Positions 25,641-38,125 are shown, numbered from the stretch's first letter. The stretch: DNA of 64,000 nucleotides from Rhexocercosporidium sp. MPI-PUGE-AT-0058 (GCA_020746875.1 JAGTJL010000040.1:103640-167639); one strand, 5' to 3'. The notes: generated by a model not told the origin, from the sequence alone. Made by a program: numbers and translations.

Positions 25641-26663
25641 TTTTAAGAGTTTTATTAAAGCTTTAAAAGTAATACCGGCGTAAGTATAAAATATATAATA
25701 TTATATTAAAAAAAATAAGCTTATAAAATATATTTAAGTTATAATTTAAAAAATAATAAGATTTTATTTTAATTATAAAATAATAGCGCAATTCTATTGT
25801 AAGTACTTAAAGTATAAGATATTTATTTTATAAATTAAATTATTTAAAAATCCTAAACTCTTTAAAGTTAAACCCAGACTCGTACCGTAATATTTATTAA
25901 GCGTTAAAAATTTATAAAATATCTCTTAAAATAATTTTAATAATCTCGTTTAATGTAATACCGCCTTAATATAATATTAATATATATTAATAATAGAATA
26001 GGCACGGAATACTTATAATAATTATTATAACTTCGCGGTATAACTGAATCTCTATTATTAATTCTTTTATTAAATTATACGTAATTTAGTCGGCCTTAAA
26101 AGTAGAAGTAATAATATAAACGTTTTTAACTTAAATATATTATCGATTAAGCGCATTATATTTTTATAAAACTTTTTAAACTCTTTTATTTTATTAATAT
26201 ATTAATAATATTTTTTAAAAAAAGATATAACTTATAAAAAGAGTATTAATAAAAGAAGAGATTTAATTAATATTTTTCTTGTCGGGCTTAAAGGATATAC
26301 GCGATAAGGAATCGGTTATATAATGCTTCTCGAGCTAAGTAGCGAAGCTCTAAGCTCCCGTGGGAATCGTAAAGTTATAATCCTCGAGGGCGACGCCGGT
26401 ATTATATTAGTTATTCTTACGTAATTAGTTCTCGAAATCGACAGTAAGGTTCTTTATAATATAAATATCTTTATAAAAAGTATAAAAAAATTATTTATTT
26501 TATAATTAATATATAATTTACTTTTAACGCGCTTAATATTATATTATTAATAAACTTTATAAATATAAGTACGTACGATAATATAAACGGCCTTTTACTT
26601 AAAGTAGCGGTTATAATTCTTTTTACTTTTCTTATTAATATAATAAAAGAAAGAATCGACTAG
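25641..26663. other. RIP-degraded 3' part of the chromovirus unit
   Basis: No domain was recognised. A less mutated patch at 26280-26450 (TTCTCGAGCTAAGTAGCGAA, CCTCGAGGGCGACGCC) keeps normal base composition. It may be the end of the polyprotein or its 3' untranslated region. Confidence 0.4.
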
Positions 26664-27090
26664 TATATATAAGATTATATTAAGCCTCGGCTAAACTCGC
26701 TTAATAATATAAGATTATATTAAGCATACCTTTCCATAACTCAACTACCTTTGCATAAAGCTCCGGCTTCGCATAAAGCCTCGGCTTCCGTGCTTTGAAC
26801 CTCGGAAGCTTTAAGCTTCCAGTAAAGGGTTATTCAGGGCTAAAACAGTGGCTTTCAGAAGCCTTAAGCTTCCGTGTTTTAAACCCCGGAAGCTCTGGTA
26901 ATATAAAGCTAGTCTTAATACAAAGCTAGTTTCAATATAAAGCTAATAACCGATGCGAGAGCAAATAGCCGATGCGAGAGCAAATAGCCGATGCGAGAGC
27001 TAAATAGCTTGGCGCCTAAAAGTAGTTATATAGGCCTAGTTTTCCCCCGAAGTAATATAATCATCATTCACACCAAATCTCTTCTTTTCA
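26664..27090 (+). repeat. LTR-like inverted repeat, right arm (probable 3' LTR of the chromovirus)
   Basis: 427 bp, starting TATATATAAGATTATATT and ending CTCTTCTTTTCA. In this orientation it lies where the 3' LTR of the plus-strand gypsy pol should be. It carries the same tandem 19-bp units (CGATGCGAGAGCAAATAGC) near 26960-27000. The left arm is the reverse complement, which an ordinary LTR retrotransposon should not show. Confidence 0.7.
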
Positions 27091-27856
27091 GTATAACTTT
27101 AAAGTATTAGCCGCAGGAACTTTTATAAGGCTAGTTCGTAAGGTTATTAAATGCGATAACTTTAAGACGTTAAACGAAAGATATTATAATAATAATAATA
27201 ATTAATTAAAAAAGAGAAAAAGAAGAGAAATAAGAAGATAACAACGCATAAGCACGGGTATTATATATAAATAAGCTAAAAAAGAAAAGTTATTATTAAT
27301 ACAATAAGGGGGCTGTTTATATACACGTCTCGGCGGAGTAATAAAGCCGCAATTATTACGTAATTATATTATTATATTTGCATTATTTATATTTTATTTA
27401 TTTAGTAAATAAACGTGAATACGCTATTAGCGCGCAACTTACTTATTACTTCGCCGACCGAAGATAACTCCTTAATAATAATAATAATTGCAGCACTCGA
27501 ATATAAATATAAAAGCTCTTATATATACGCGTAAGAGTTTTATAATTGAAATAAATATTTTCTGTTATTTTATAAAGCTATTCTTATTTATTAAGCTAGT
27601 AATATTAATATATTATACGGAACGGCTTATAAAGTAATCAAATGACGTTCGACGAATTAATCGCGGTATAATATTATATACTTAGCGTAATAATTTAAAT
27701 AACCGCATTAGTTTAATTAATTAAACTTATTAACCGGAATACGGCTGTCCGACTTATCGCGGCCTGGTCCTCGCCTTAAGCGACGCGAAAGCGTACCGAT
27801 ATATTATTAATTAAAATATCGGTATTACAAACGCTATTATTAAAAAAAGGAATAGT
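27091..27856 (+). other. Remaining right internal part of element C
   Basis: 766 bp between the inserted block and the right LTR. No coding motif was recognised. It ends with the purine tract at 27842-27855 that primes the LTR. Copia RT and RNase H, expected here, are missing, so the insertion was accompanied by deletion, or element C is itself non-autonomous. Confidence 0.45.
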
Positions 27857-28079
27857 TATTATATATATATTTATTTATTTTATTTATACGGAATCGAGCC
27901 CGTAGCATAAGGGGGCCGAGGCTTTTACGGTATTAATAAAATTAATCTTACTTATATATTTAATTACGCCGACGTTTTACTTCTCTTTACGAGTAACTCC
28001 TTTTATATATACGCTTCGCCTTTAGACTTCTTTAAAGGCCAGAGATTAATTCTTTAAATATATTTTCCTTAAACTTTTA
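27857..28079 (+). repeat. 3' LTR of element C
   Basis: 223 bp, same length as the left copy, starting TATTATATATATATTT (TA from TG) and ending AAACTTTTA. It is directly preceded by a polypurine tract. Confidence 0.85.
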
Positions 28080-30438
28080 GGAAGCTTTGCTTACCGTGAA
28101 GTTCATTTGATAATAAATAAAGTAAGTACGGCTAATAAGTTATAAATCTCTAGCTTTTTTATATTTCCCTTACGCTTTTAATCCTTTATATTATAAGTGT
28201 TTTATTTTTAATTAAATTATTAGTCCTCGGAAATTAACGGTCGAGTTATTATAAGCCCAAAGTTTAAAGTAAGAATTATTATTAAACTTTATAAATTCTC
28301 TCGATCGACGGCTATTAAGTCTAGGCTTCTACGCTGCTTAAGTATTAGTAATAATAACTTAATTAAGAGTAAAGTATAAGACAGTAAATTAAATACTGTA
28401 ATAGGCCGAGCCTGCCTTAAGTTATTTTACATAACGTATTAAAGTATTAAAGTAATAACGACTTTATTTTCTTAAAGTTTCGGTTAATTAATTTTAAGAT
28501 AATAAGACAGGCAAAATTACTTTATGTGAAGAGAGATTTTAATTAAATTAAATTATACGCCTCTCTCTTAACCCCTCTTAAAAATCGCTTATTAGAATTT
28601 AAATACTATTATTATAGTTCCGTCGTAATAATAACTTTATAAAAGACTTAAATAAGTAAATAATACTTTATTATAAGTACTTAAGCTATTTATAAGTATT
28701 CCTTTATCTTTATCTTTATAAAGCTGTCTTTTATTAAGTAAATTAATTAAACTTTAAGTTAGGAGCTTCTTTTAATTAAATATTAATTCTCGGACCCTTA
28801 AATTAAAAATATTAATTAATTAAAAAAGAATATTATTACTTCCGCTTTTAAAATATATTTGCTTTTTCCTTAAACTTAAAATCTGGCTTAACTTATACCG
28901 GCTTATAAAAGTATTCGGAATATACTTTTATTACTTTTAAGGTTATTATAGAATTATATTAATATAAGGTTTTTTAAAAAGAAACTTTACTTTTAAATAA
29001 AGGGGTTATTTTAATAAGAAAGGACTTTCGAAAAACTCGGTATTATTAATTTAGAGGTTATTTATAATATAATTAATAAAGGCTTAAAATAAGTAACGAG
29101 GTTAAAAATACTTCTTATTTTAATAAGGCGATTAAAGCTACGCTTTTACTTTAAGTCTTTAAATTATATTAAAGAATTATTAAGATTTAAAAGTTAATAA
29201 TATTAAATAAGAAAGAACTTACTTTTAGCTTCTTACCTCTTTTAATTAATTAATAATAAAAAGTAAGTTAAAGGAAAGCAATAATAAAAGCGGTTTAAAA
29301 TAACTTATAACTTATTAAAGCTTTAAGGATTATTATCGAGAAGCTTTTACTTCGTAATCTGCCGCTAAGAAAAGAAAGAGACTACGAGAAAGATTAAGTA
29401 GCTTAAAATTAATATATAAAGTATAATATTTTTTTTCGTTCCTTTTTAAATATAATAAATCTCAGCCGCTTATAGTAATTTACTTATTTATTAAAAAATG
29501 ATAAGAAAATATAATAAGAAGTTATTAAGATATTATTAGCGCTTTTATTTAATATAATAACCGTTAAGATAAAAGGAAGGGGAATTACTTAGGACCGACT
29601 TTGTCGTTATTTAATATCGACTTATTAAAGAAGTAAGAGTAAAGAGAAAAAGACAAAAATAAAGAAAAGACTTAATTAAGTTAATAAAAGAAGTATTATA
29701 ATTAGCTTCTTTTTACTTCTTTAATATACTTTAAATTTTAAAGGTGAAAAGACCGTCTTTTAATTACTTATCCGCCTTTAACTTTATATATTTATATATT
29801 CTTGCTTTTTTAACATGCCTTTAATATATTTCCTTTTATTTTTAATAATATTAAAAGATTAAAAAAGTTTATAAAAGATTCGTTAAAGACACGCTAGCTT
29901 AAGGTATAGGGGAATATCGACGAATTTAATGCGTTATAAAAATTAATCTTTATTTTATAAAAAAAGTCAGTTTTTACGCTATAAAAGAAAGAGTCGGGAA
30001 CGCATTTAAAATGCTAATTATACGTCGATCTGCTTTAAAAGAATTACTTTAATTTTATTAAAGTTAAAGTTTATTAAGATGCGATATTTAAAAAGATAAG
30101 TTTAAGCGGCAGAAACGATATAATAAGTGCTAAAAGGTATAAAAAGACTAATATAAGTATGAAAAAACGCGTAAAGCTTTTTTAAGAGTATTATAAAATA
30201 AAGTAATAAAGTTATTAAAAAGGAAAAAAAAGAAAAAAAGTAATAAAATAAAAGACGATATTTAAGAATATTAAGCGAGACAATTATTTGCTTTTAAAAA
30301 TAAAATATAAATCACCTAACATTTACTTATCCTTATTTAAATACATTTTCCTTTAAGGGTTTAAAACTTTAAAGCTATAATACTAGTTCTTACTTTTTTA
30401 CTAAAAGTCGAGCATGAGTTTTCTAAGAGGGGGACGTA
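28080..30438 (+). mobile_element. Internal part of LTR element X, right copy
   Basis: 28890-30438 is the inverse of the left X copy. 28080-28889 has no partner in the window that I could find. A gag-like stretch may lie at 29860-30200 on the plus strand, before the LTR, but RIP makes this uncertain. The polypurine-like AAGAGGGGGACG (30425-30436) precedes the LTR. This copy lacks the solo LTR and so serves as the empty-site allele at 29784-29800. Confidence 0.55.
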
Positions 30439-30732
30439 TATAATAAGGTTGACCTTAGAGGTCTATTTATTACGTAATTAAATTATATTTTATTATATTT
30501 AAAATAGCCTTTAAGGTAATATCCTCTAAGGATAATACCGATTTTTACTATTATAACTTTTCCTTTTTATTTAAATTATACCTCTTTCCTTTCTTAATAA
30601 ATTATACTCCTTAAATATATAATACTTTTAATATTCGTTAAATGAGTATTTCCTACGTTTACCCTCCGGCACTTGCTTTACTACCTTTTTATTATGTGCT
30701 TGGTGTTTTTCCTTCTATACTATGCCCTGCCA
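30439..30732 (+). repeat. LTR of element X, right copy
   Basis: 294 bp, starting TATATAATAAGGTTGACC (TA from TG) and ending CTATGCCCTGCCA. Inverse match to 9629-9923. The end still carries CA. It is better preserved at its 3' end than at its 5' end, the opposite of the left copy. Confidence 0.65.
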
Positions 30733-31699
30733 GTTACGAGATCGAAAGAATTTCGGAACAAATTAAGGAACTATACACGCTATATGATTATATAATAGAA
30801 ATAAGGTTCATTAGGCCTTAGCGGGATTATAGTAGGTCATAAGATTATAAATTACGTCGGCCCGCTTTATATAAAGTACTCGGAAGTGTATTATATAATA
30901 TAGTATCTCGTGTTTAATTCTTTTAATTACTTGCCATAACACTTATTAGTCGCAATTAACCGTGCCTAATAGCATGCCTTTATTTATTCTTTTAGCGCAC
31001 CCGTACTAATATAATAAGAGGATTAAAAATAATATATCGTAAGTACGTTTTAAATTTTATTATTGTAAGGTCTATAAGTCTTTAATCTGCAGTATTTGCA
31101 CTCGAGAATATAACTTATTAATAACGGCCAGAATAATATATCGAGTAAACCCATTAAATTAGAGTAGATTTGCTTTTAACGAAGTTGAACGAGTAGCGAC
31201 AGTATTCGGGGATGGCTAAGACGAGAAGTCGGAAGGACATTTTATTAACTGCGATATCTTCGATAGAAATACAAAGAAGTGAAGAGTTTTATATACTAGG
31301 TATAGCGAGTAAATTTGAAAGTCAAACGTTAAGTTAATTATAAAGAATAAGTGCGCAGCTCGCGTATTTTATATACGAAGTCTGTAATATTAAGGAGGAT
31401 CTCATTAAATAAGTATATGGCTTATTATAATTCCTTATAATAAAGGTATGCTTTAAATATTAGCTTACGGTAGAAAGTCCGCTCGACCCGGTTCTCGGCG
31501 AAGAGACTTATGAGTGGATATGAAGATAATATTTAGAATTGATTTCTTTAAAGTTACGAATATCTCTTAATTATCTTAGTATATTCTAATATTAACTAGG
31601 ACTATAATAGAAACAAAAAATTAAACCCAATGGTAATAACCTAGTCCTAATCTTTAAATAGCAAAACCAAGTCAACTTCCTTTAAAGGCTTCGAGGGTA
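30733..31699. other. Decayed intergenic or repeat sequence
   Basis: No gene recognised. Base composition is intermediate, and CpG-containing words survive more often than in the RIPped blocks. This suggests older decay rather than a recent RIPped repeat. Confidence 0.4.
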
Positions 31700-32109
31700 T
31701 TAAGGTTAAGATATGACTTAGGTATTTCACGGTGCCCTGGGTTTGTACTATTGACGGGATAGAAATCGATCAAGTTGAAGCGAATTCTATACGTTTTTTA
31801 AAGTATTTATAATGCGCTTTATTTAATTTTATTTCGAGTTAGCACTAGTTTTAAGTACGTTAAAATAATTTATTTTATAAAGAGTTTGCTTTTATTTAAG
31901 TTAATCTCATATATATCCCTAAGCACAGTTCGTAAAAAGTCTCGTAAACACTCTGACTTTATTTTAATATAGATAATCACGCCTTTACTTTCGTTTAAGT
32001 TTAAGAGGAATTAATAAAGTAACTTTATTTAGAGGCAGGGATATTAATTAATTTGATAACGAATAAGAAGTATATATTAGTCGTCTTCTTCCTCGCCGTC
32101 CACTAGTTT
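31700..32109 (-). pseudogene. AAA-ATPase-like gene fragment
   Basis: On the minus strand the frame from 32109 reads KLVDGEEEDD, then a segment VIIYIKIKSECLRDFLRTVL followed by RDIYEINLNKSKL. This resembles the N-terminal part of the large fungal AAA+ ATPase family ('K-S-E-x-L-R-D-x-L-x-x-V-x-x-D-x-x-G-I-S-L'). A further piece near 31730-31790 reads GTVKYLS. No Walker A or B motif is visible, and the region is cut by several stops, mostly TAA/TAG. It is a remnant. The family call is tentative because the ATPase core is missing. Confidence 0.35.
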
Positions 32110-35100
32110 ATAAGATTCCAAGAGATTCGTGAGCTTTACTTTATTAAGCTTCAAGATAAGTTGCTTAAAATGATTAGGAGAAGTAATTTATATAATAACG
32201 ACAGATTTAATTATATTAATGAATTTGAGGTTATTGCTCAGTATGACGGTACGCTCGGAAGATAACAGGTTCGGGCTGCTCGGTAGTGCGGTTAATTGTA
32301 TCTTTATTAAAGTTATTATTAACGTAGAAATAATAGTTGTATTTAAATATACGAGATATAAGATATATATAAAGCGAGAAGGATCGGAAAGATATTTAAA
32401 TAGTTAAATAATAAGGAATACGGAAGGTAATAATTAATATTTTAGAGGAGATCTCTGTTCTTATATATTTATTAGTTTTATATTATTATTTGCGACGGAG
32501 GTTTATCCTCGTGCGGCTAACGCAGGAGAGTCGATTAAGGAAGCTGATTCCATTATCCCTTAGTGAACCGGCGGTCTACTATTAGAACATAATGCGTTAG
32601 CTGCTTGAACGATATAACTAGCTCCGTCGATTTACCATATAGTAATATAAAGGAAGCAAGACATCGATATAGACTATTCATAGCGTTCGGACCCGTGGAT
32701 ATTATTAAAGGAAGAGTCCACGGGAAGTTAATTATATAAGTTTCTAAAAGAGAACATCTCCTTAGTCCCCTTTGATCTCATTTGCAGAAACCTTAAGGAA
32801 AGAAACGTATTATAGATGAGAAGCTAATATGCAGTATATTATAAAAGGGACATATACGACCTCGTATAATGCTGAAGTAAAAAGGATGCGATTGCTTTAA
32901 TAATAGATGAAAATATTGTGATTGGGCGGGCTTTAATAAGTCTCTTAGTGATTGGAGTTCCGATTCTTTAGGTATATGTCGCTATCCCTATTTTAGTAAC
33001 AAAATCGAGCCACCCTCGTATTGAAAGTTTTGCAGACTTGTATAAATTAAGCTAATGCTTATTTTTTATAATCCGGGAACCTTGTTTTAATGACTAGTAT
33101 CGCATATAAGTCAGAACTCCTTCGCCATTTCTTCATTACTAATACGTATTAATCTTTAATTACTTTCAATATATCGGCAACTAATATGTTCTCGTAGTTA
33201 AAGGGTTTGCTTAAAAAGACCGAATATTTGAAGGGGAAATTCTTTAAGGTTTATTTAATAAATGATTAATAGGACAAATTAAGCGATTTAAGTTTAAAGC
33301 TCTCGGAAGCGGCGAAGGCGGTTTAAGATGAAATCCGAGTACTAAAGGAATCCCGGTCAGACCGAGCGTAGAAGGAGAGTAAGGAACACAAGTCTAAAGT
33401 ATAGTCATATAAGGGTGACTTTTTTGCGAAAGGTCGATTGAAATAGCCAGTTATATTCTAGAGAAGGGTTTAAAAGATTTAAAATTTAATTTTAAGAATA
33501 TAAAGTTTAAAAAGGAATTTATTTAGAAGAGAAGCGAGTTGATTCGAGGCTTGAGTCCTAACGGGGTGATTTTATAGGCAATAGCTTTCGCGCCTACCCT
33601 TTAGGGCGGAAGCTTAATATCTTTAGACGTGTTTACTTATCTCCTCGACGATATCGAACCCGAGCTAATATAAATATAGCTTTTAGTAATACGAGACATA
33701 TTATATATACTTATAAAAGATAAGGAATCTTTAAAGATATCCCTTAAATACTAGGAGTTTTTTAAAGGTTAATTTACTTAATTAAAAAGAACCGTGCTAA
33801 AAACTGACTATAGTCAGCAATCGACGATCTGTTAAAGAAGTTAGTAAAAAGTAGAAAAAGGCGACGGATCGAAAAAGAAAGTAAGTAAGAGAAATTAATA
33901 ATAAATAATATATTATCGCCGTCTAATAAAGACAGAGGCAAGGAGAGGCTTCGAATGTATATAAGGCATTACTAATTATTTATTAATAGAAATGAAGTAT
34001 ATATATATAAATGCACCTGCTACTAATATCTCGAAATTGCCCGAATTATTTAAGACAGCCGTTTAGAATAGCCGGCTATAGAAATAGGAACGAAGTCAAG
34101 AATTAAAGACGACAGGATGTTTAGTTAGTTTATTCCCGAAGGGCTATATATAAGATATCTCCTTTACTATTTAATATAATCACAACGACGTATATTATCT
34201 TAATAATGTCTTTGGAGTATAACGTGCTATTCCATTTTAAGATTAAATAAAATATATAATAGCACTTTTAACGTAATAAGTATACTTAGTAGGAATATTA
34301 TAATTTATATTTATAGCTATATTTTCTTTTAGAGTTTTTTAGTTATTTATTTCTTTATTAATAATCTCGATATATTCGCCTCTAAAGCGTATTGTCTTAT
34401 CGTTATTTAAATTGAGGAGAAAACGATAGCTCGGGATGTCTTTTTCTAGTCGTTTGGTAAGAGTATTATTACCTTTTTAAATATATATATATAAGTTAGT
34501 TATAGTATATTAAAAGGATTAAAGTAAAAGAATAAGGTATTTAACTGTTATAATTAATAATAAATATGCTAAGGAGCCTTTTTGTTCTGTGGATACTCTG
34601 CCAGAATGCGCGAGTATGAAGAACGAGACTGCTACTTATATAAGGTATAAATAAGCAGCTATGTGAATTGTATGATTAATAGAGAGCCTCGACCTGATAT
34701 TTACCTTGGTTAACTGTAGGTAGTTGTGCTGTTAATATTGCCTATTTACACAAAGCTAAACGTAAAACTAGGTTTTACAAAGACAGTCTCTTACGCCCTT
34801 AATAGAATATGCCAAGTGCGACGCGTAGAAGGACGTAAGATAAGTAAAGCCGTGCGTCGAGGAGAGTAATGAACCTGATAGAATATATCGCGAGTTGAAA
34901 TGTTAACGAAGGACTGAAAATAAGGCGGAATAACTGCCACTTAATATAAGGTGGAATAAAATCTATTAGTAGCGCTTAGCGGAGCTAGTCAGGCAGAACA
35001 ACAAAGTTATTATTATTACTTTAAAGCTATGGATAAGTAATTATTACTTGTAATTCGTAAAGCTTATTTAGCAATAGTAGTTATAGGAATTGCAAGTTAA

Positions 35101-35424
35101 TAGGGCTTAATGCCATATAATTCGCTTACTAATCTGATATTAGTCGAAAACATCTTAGCTCGACTCAGGCTCTAATGCTTTTAGGTAGCAAATGTTACCT
35201 TAGCGTTTTAGTTGCAAAAGTTCTAAAAAGCTAACTATTTGGGATAGGAGTCTTACATATGTTCGGCTAATAGAATCCTCTAAGGCGTCGCTCCAACCCA
35301 TTTCATAGCACACAATTTGGGCCTCGGAAGCTACTTGTAATTTCAAATTTATAGCTAGGTTAATAGTTGCTTTGTTAACGCAAACGAAATCTATTAACTT
35401 TATTAATATTTAAAAAGACATTTA
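32110..35424. other. Decayed sequence with short open pieces, no gene assigned
   Basis: A plus-strand piece at 33280-33480 reads LSEAAKAVQDEIRVLKESRS with TAG/TAA at likely Gln codons and looks like the remnant of a helical protein. The 62-codon open frame at 32219-32407 has no recognisable features. The sequence around 34560-35300 is of mixed composition without a gene. The hAT C-terminal dimerisation domain, expected below 35425, was not found. Confidence 0.4.
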
Positions 35425-37190
35425 TTACGACTCACTAAGATATATGTATTTATCTCTAAATCCGGCGCCGTTACGAATAAAGTAATTAAAAAGCGCCAGC
35501 TTTAATCGTATTCTGATATTTAACGGTCTTATACTCTTCCCATACACGACTGAAAGCAATTCTAGCCTTTTAAATTTATGTAGGTTAATCTGCCCATCGA
35601 TTCTGAAGTAGGCAAACTTAGATTTGGGCTGTGTAACAACTGCCGCATAAACTGCGCCTATAGTATCAGATTTGAGGAAATACACGTCCAATTTGTTCTA
35701 ATAGTTGATAATATAAGCTTTAAGTAGCTTAAGATTCTTCGAATTAGCTCTAAATCCGCACATCTCAAGAGAATATTATCTCGTGCGCCTTTAACGTGCC
35801 AAATCAATATGTTAAGGGTGGTGATATAATCAGAAAAAGCTCCACGGGCAGAGTCCAATTTGAGGCCCTCCGCACGTTTGGTAAAGTCGTAAAATGGCTT
35901 TAAAAATGCCATGATCTTTGTTAAAGCTTCCCAATCTTCTCTAATAAGAGAATCGTTCCTCAAAAGTTGTTTTTGCTCCTCCGCAGATTACGCTCTTTTC
36001 GTAAACGGCTAGTTATGCATTTAATTGGCGTAATTAATACAAAAAAAATCGTTTCGATCTCGTAACTTTAAGGCTCTCTCAATCATAAAATATAAAGAAT
36101 TTTAACAAGTAGCGTTATTAATTAATAGATTTAGGTGATCAAAAGCTCCCACTTCGCTGTTATTTAACTATCGAATATTTTTGAATTTACTACGGTGTTG
36201 AGGGGATCGATAGATAAATTTGATGATATTATGGAGTTTTCTAATAGGCCCCATCTTCCTCCAAGTTGTTAACTCCTTTATTATATCTTTGAAGACTGGC
36301 AGATCGAGTTGCTCGTCGAACGCATTCTTATCCTTCCCAAATATAAAGGCTTTTGCGACCAAATTAATGACGTGACCGAGACAGCGAAGGCGACGAGCTT
36401 TGCGGCTCTGCGGACTAAGTTGCAGCATATAATGCTTTAGAATTAGATCAATGGCCACATCGTTGTTTAGTGCGTTATCGGTAACAAAGTAACCAATCTT
36501 GTAACCGAGCTCGTAATTCGTAATAATTTAGATGAGAACCTCCGCCTGATTTTCCCCTGTATGTGGCCCGTTGAGCTGTCGAATTGCAAGGAGAGTCTGT
36601 AATAACACCATTAAGTTAATAAAAATATTTGAGTAAGTGATGTATATAAAGGTAAGTGCGCCCTCACTAACATTACCCACTAGAAACCGCATCGGGGAAT
36701 AACTTTTGCTGAAGATGTCCAAATCAAGCTCACGATAGCTCAATTTGTAGGTTTTGCTAAGGGCTATTCGTATATCAAAAAATTATTTGAATCGAAGAAG
36801 AATTGGTGGAGAAAATAGCAAGTATTAAAATGTAGGGTTCGGGTTTGGAAGGAAAATGGTAAATGATAAACATGACTTACTGATCGAGTATGGCCACGTT
36901 TGTCAAGGTAGTGTGCAACGACTCCTAGTAAAGCTAGGTGATTTGGAGACGTCTATAAATCAAATGAGAAGTGTATTAAACTTGGGGAATTGTGTAAAGC
37001 TTTCTTTACTTTTCTTTTCTATTAAGTAAATATATTTATAACGTAGGTACGTAGTGTGTTGCTAGACGCTGGAATTAAGCCCCGGATCGTTAAGTAGAGC
37101 ACTTCAAGAAACTCTATAAAGAGATCACCGACGAGAAGAGCAAAGGACAGTTGATAGATAACTAAAAAAGGTAATTAGGGCTTTTAAAAA
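35425..37190 (-). pseudogene. hAT-family transposase pseudogene
   Basis: The minus-strand frame begins near 37190 (LFIEFLEVLYLTI, GLIPASSNTLRTYVI). It continues through FSFDLxTSPNHLALLGVVAHYLDKRGHTRS to a donor at 36880. It resumes at 36596 with TLLAIRQLNGPHTGENQAEV, then YKIGYFVTDNALNND, SRKARRLRCLGHVINLVAKA and WEALTKIMAFLKPFYDFT. It ends near 35425 after GAVYAAVVTQPKSKFAYF. These are the conserved blocks of fungal hAT transposases, including the first catalytic Asp region and the CxxH-like RCLGH. Internal stops are TAG/TAA at Gln or Trp codons. The C-terminal dimerisation domain was not seen. Terminal inverted repeats and the 8-bp duplication were not found. Confidence 0.8.
36597..36880 (-). 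other. Intron of the hAT transposase relic
   Basis: On the minus strand the donor is GTAAGTCATG (from 36880 down) and the acceptor is GTGTTATTACAG (ending at 36597), 284 nt. Removing it joins DKRGHTRS to TLLAIRQLNGPHTGEN in frame, which is the family's continuous sequence. The open frame at 36528-36743 is mostly intron read-through. Confidence 0.6.
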
Positions 37191-37261
37191 TGGCTGTTTT
37201 ATTACCTTATATGCCAAATTAACGTAGCCCTCGGATTGGCGTACTTTTATAAGTTCCTGAC

Positions 37262-37556
37262 TTAGTCTCCTGAAAGGGAGTCTTGCTTGTTGAGGGGTTT
37301 TATGTTTATGTTTAGTAATCGAATGGGCCTTTCGAAAGTGCTCCGCCTTATTCTCACTGCTGGCAGAGGTATATTAGGTTTCGATGCAATCGTGTATACA
37401 GTGCCAAACCTTCCTATTTTGTCCAGGGCCTTAATATCGTTAGTTTTAGTCCTAAAAAGTGAAGGGAAAGCAATCCAAGATACCATGAGAAAACACGCAA
37501 CAACTCCTCTACTTAATCCGGGTCCCAATACCACGCTGTTTTCCTCTCTACTTTAG
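37262..37556. other. Two overlapping open frames on opposite strands, unassigned
   Basis: An 89-codon plus frame (37287-37556) and a 90-codon minus frame (37262-37534) cover the same DNA. Neither shows a recognisable motif. The minus frame lies upstream of the hAT coding region and could be part of its 5' end, but the sequence does not resemble a BED finger. The composition is normal and not RIPped. Confidence 0.25.
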
Positions 37557-37772
37557 ACCTGTAATTGGCGTATTTGACGTACCATATACCATTGATTTTG
37601 ACTTGGTGCCCGCGAGGGATAGCACTCAAAGCTCGCAGAGTACATGAAGGACCCTCACAGACTCATCTCTCGGGCAAAGGCTAATGCATGCGATATATAT
37701 GATTGGCGTATCGCTGCGGGATTCGCATTCCGCTTCGTCGGACGATAGTGTCAAGGACTCACAACCTTAGAA

Positions 37773-37780
37773 TATAAAAG
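37773..37780 (+). promoter_or_regulatory. TATA box (TATAAAAG)
   Basis: AATATAAAAGGAGCGCGG lies 103 bp before the ATG of the small broken gene at 37883, a plausible core-promoter distance for a filamentous fungus. Confidence 0.45.
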
Positions 37781-37882
37781 GAGCGCGGTGTGAAAGTAAA
37801 ACTTCCATCTAACAACCTTCGATCACTACTCTCGACGATCAAAATTACACTTACTTTATCTAACAGAAAAAGAACTCAAAGT

Positions 37883-38125
37883 ATGTTTCATCCCCTTTAG
37901 TCGGCAGGTTAGAATCCTAAGAATCCTCATTAACTTCCCTTTTTTAAGATATGCGAGAAGACAGTGTCCAAGAAAATGTGGGGGTGTGGCGATGACGAAG
38001 ACGAGGAAGTTAAATTCGAACTTTGCGACGATATAACGTAACCAGGTCATACGGTTAAAATCATCACGCTAGGCTCCAAACGAGTTGTAGGCAAATGCGG
38101 AAAGTTTGGCTGCCGCAACCCCTAG
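37883..38125 (+). pseudogene. Small cysteine-containing protein gene with four RIP-type stops
   Basis: From the ATG at 37883 a single frame of 80 codons runs to TAG at 38123-38125. It is interrupted only by TAG (37898, 37910) and TAA (37931, 38039), each one C-to-T change from a Gln codon. The product would have an acidic patch (GCGDDEDEEVKF) and five cysteines, two of them near the end in GKCGKFGC. There is no signal peptide or known domain. The TATA box lies 103 bp upstream. Since all stops are of one kind, the frame was probably a real gene silenced by RIP; an intron cannot be excluded. The minus-strand open frame at 37856-38050 is a shadow. Confidence 0.4.

Larger units (their letters stand above)
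19025..28079 (+). mobile_element. Copia-like LTR element C, split by a gypsy-containing insertion
   Basis: Bounded by 223-bp direct LTRs (19025-19247 and 27857-28079). The purine tract TAAAAAAAGGAATAG abuts the right LTR, which fixes the element's orientation as plus. The left internal part (19248-21840) carries copia-type relics. An inserted block with inverted LTR-like ends (21841-27090) replaces most of pol, and only 766 bp remain on the right. The 5-bp flanks, ATAAA and GGAAG, do not form a duplication. Confidence 0.6.

Noticed and set aside
19020..28084. Target-site duplication for element C (ATAAA / GGAAG)
   Set aside because: At least one difference is not a transition, so RIP cannot explain the mismatch.
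32219..32407. 62-codon plus frame as a gene
   Set aside because: No motif, no promoter, low-complexity second half; probably chance.
37262..37534. Minus frame considered as N-terminus of the hAT transposase
   Set aside because: No BED-finger cysteines or histidines and no continuity with the transposase frame; kept only as unassigned.
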